Origin: Serratia quinivorans
GTDB taxonomy: Bacteria; Pseudomonadota; Gammaproteobacteria; Enterobacterales; Enterobacteriaceae
DNA length: 64,000 nucleotides
Assembly (NCBI GenBank): GCA_900457075.1
Contig: UGYN01000002.1
Span: forward strand, 62,001 to 126,000
Reading direction: 5' to 3'
Shown here: positions 63,643 to 64,000 of the stretch, piece after piece
Layout of the letters: the number at the start of each line of letters is the position of its first letter
How positions within the stretch are numbered: position 1 is the stretch's first letter
Program-made: the position numbers and the translations under genes
The notes under the pieces: generated by a model
Databases searched by the model: none
Told to the model about the DNA's origin: nothing
What the model saw: the letters and a program-made list of their open reading frames with translations, nothing else

Positions 63643-64000
63643 TCTTTTTGTCCAATAAAGTGACGGCTACAGAAACACAGGAAAGAGCAACTCCAATACC
63701 TGCTATCACATACCCCCCAAGAGGTGAACTTGCAGAATATATTGAGAACGATAACCCGATCAAACATGTCCCTGTACCTAGACAGACAGAAAAGAGAAAC
63801 TCAATAGCTTTTTTTGCTGACTTGAGGTGAGAAAGCTCTGATGTTACGGACGCATGCCTAACTTCAAGCGCTCTATGCCTAGCATCATTTTTTTTCAACT
63901 CGTAATTTTCGTATTCTAGCTCGCTACTCTTGGCAAGTATCAACTTGTAAACACCAGGTGATTGTAAGTCTTCTTCCGAAAGATCCGTAAGAATTTTATC
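63632..64000 (-). CDS. Two-TM coiled-coil protein, 5' end outside the window
   Basis: The frame is open to the right edge (DKILTDLSEEDLQSPGVYKL onward). A predicted coiled coil (LEYENYELKKNDARHRALEV, RHASVTSELSHLKSAKKAIE) is followed by two membrane helices (FLFSVCLGTGTCLIGLSFSI and YVIAGIGVALSCVSVAVTLL). The stop overlaps the start of the strand-rich gene. A membrane protein with a soluble partner resembles effector-sensor pairs in defence loci; function unknown. Confidence 0.6.
   Translation of the reverse strand, partial: DKILTDLSEEDLQSPGVYKLILAKSSELEYENYELKKNDARHRALEVRHASVTSELSHLKSAKKAIEFLFSVCLGTGTCLIGLSFSIYSASSPLGGYVIAGIGVALSCVSVAVTLLDKKNEV

Overview
The window is enterobacterial chromosome, most likely Serratia, with two prophages. 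Conserved core blocks have Enterobacterales gene order: sdsR-yebY-yebZ-yobA-ftnA-holE, exoX-ptrB-yebE, ycdY-ycdX-ghrA, ycfJ-ndh-ycfP-nagZ-thiK-lpoB-ycfL-hinT and mntH/mntR. A MexF-like RND pump operon beside a MarA-type regulator matches SdeAB/SdeR of Serratia. The genus call is inference from gene content and order; species cannot be read from the sequence.

Layout. 1-2.9 kb: 5' part of a large Ig-like (Big_1) repeat protein and a YagU membrane protein. About 3-19.6 kb: a lambdoid, Rac-like prophage remnant. It keeps only its early region (a RacR/YdaS/YdaT-type switch, O- and P-like replication proteins, DUF1367/DUF1364/DUF1133 genes, RecE/RecT, Xis, Int), a tRNA-Gly and cargo genes. No head, tail or lysis genes are visible. 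Int lies directly against the terminator of the sRNA gene sdsR, a known prophage insertion hotspot. 19.6-32.7 kb: core genes for copper handling, iron storage, peptidases, glyoxylate reduction and a divergent POT-family transporter. 33-38.6 kb: two near-identical tRNA-Ser(GGA) units, each with its own promoter and terminator, then sdeR and the sdeAB-like pump. 38.6-50.3 kb: core envelope, respiration, peptidoglycan-recycling and manganese genes.

50.6-64 kb: the early region of a P2-like prophage (integrase, C-type repressor, Cox, small early genes, gpA rolling-circle initiator). Its integrase sits in a tightly overlapping operon with an unknown membrane protein, a 36-residue ORF and an HNH nuclease. 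Downstream of gpA, where P2 carries tin and old, there is an accessory stretch likely to be a defence hotspot: a two-gene CBASS-like pair (SLATT 2TM protein plus CD-NTase), an AbiV/HEPN protein, a PD-(D/E)XK nuclease gene broken by an in-frame stop, and a translationally coupled two-gene unit of unknown function running off the right edge.

A technical point affects the annotation. Several normally intact genes (recE-like, ycfJ twice, ycfP, ycfL, mntH, perhaps the HNH gene) carry single-base frameshifts, almost all in G/C or A homopolymers. Removing or adding one base restores the family sequence each time, so many of these are probably sequencing errors rather than true pseudogenes.
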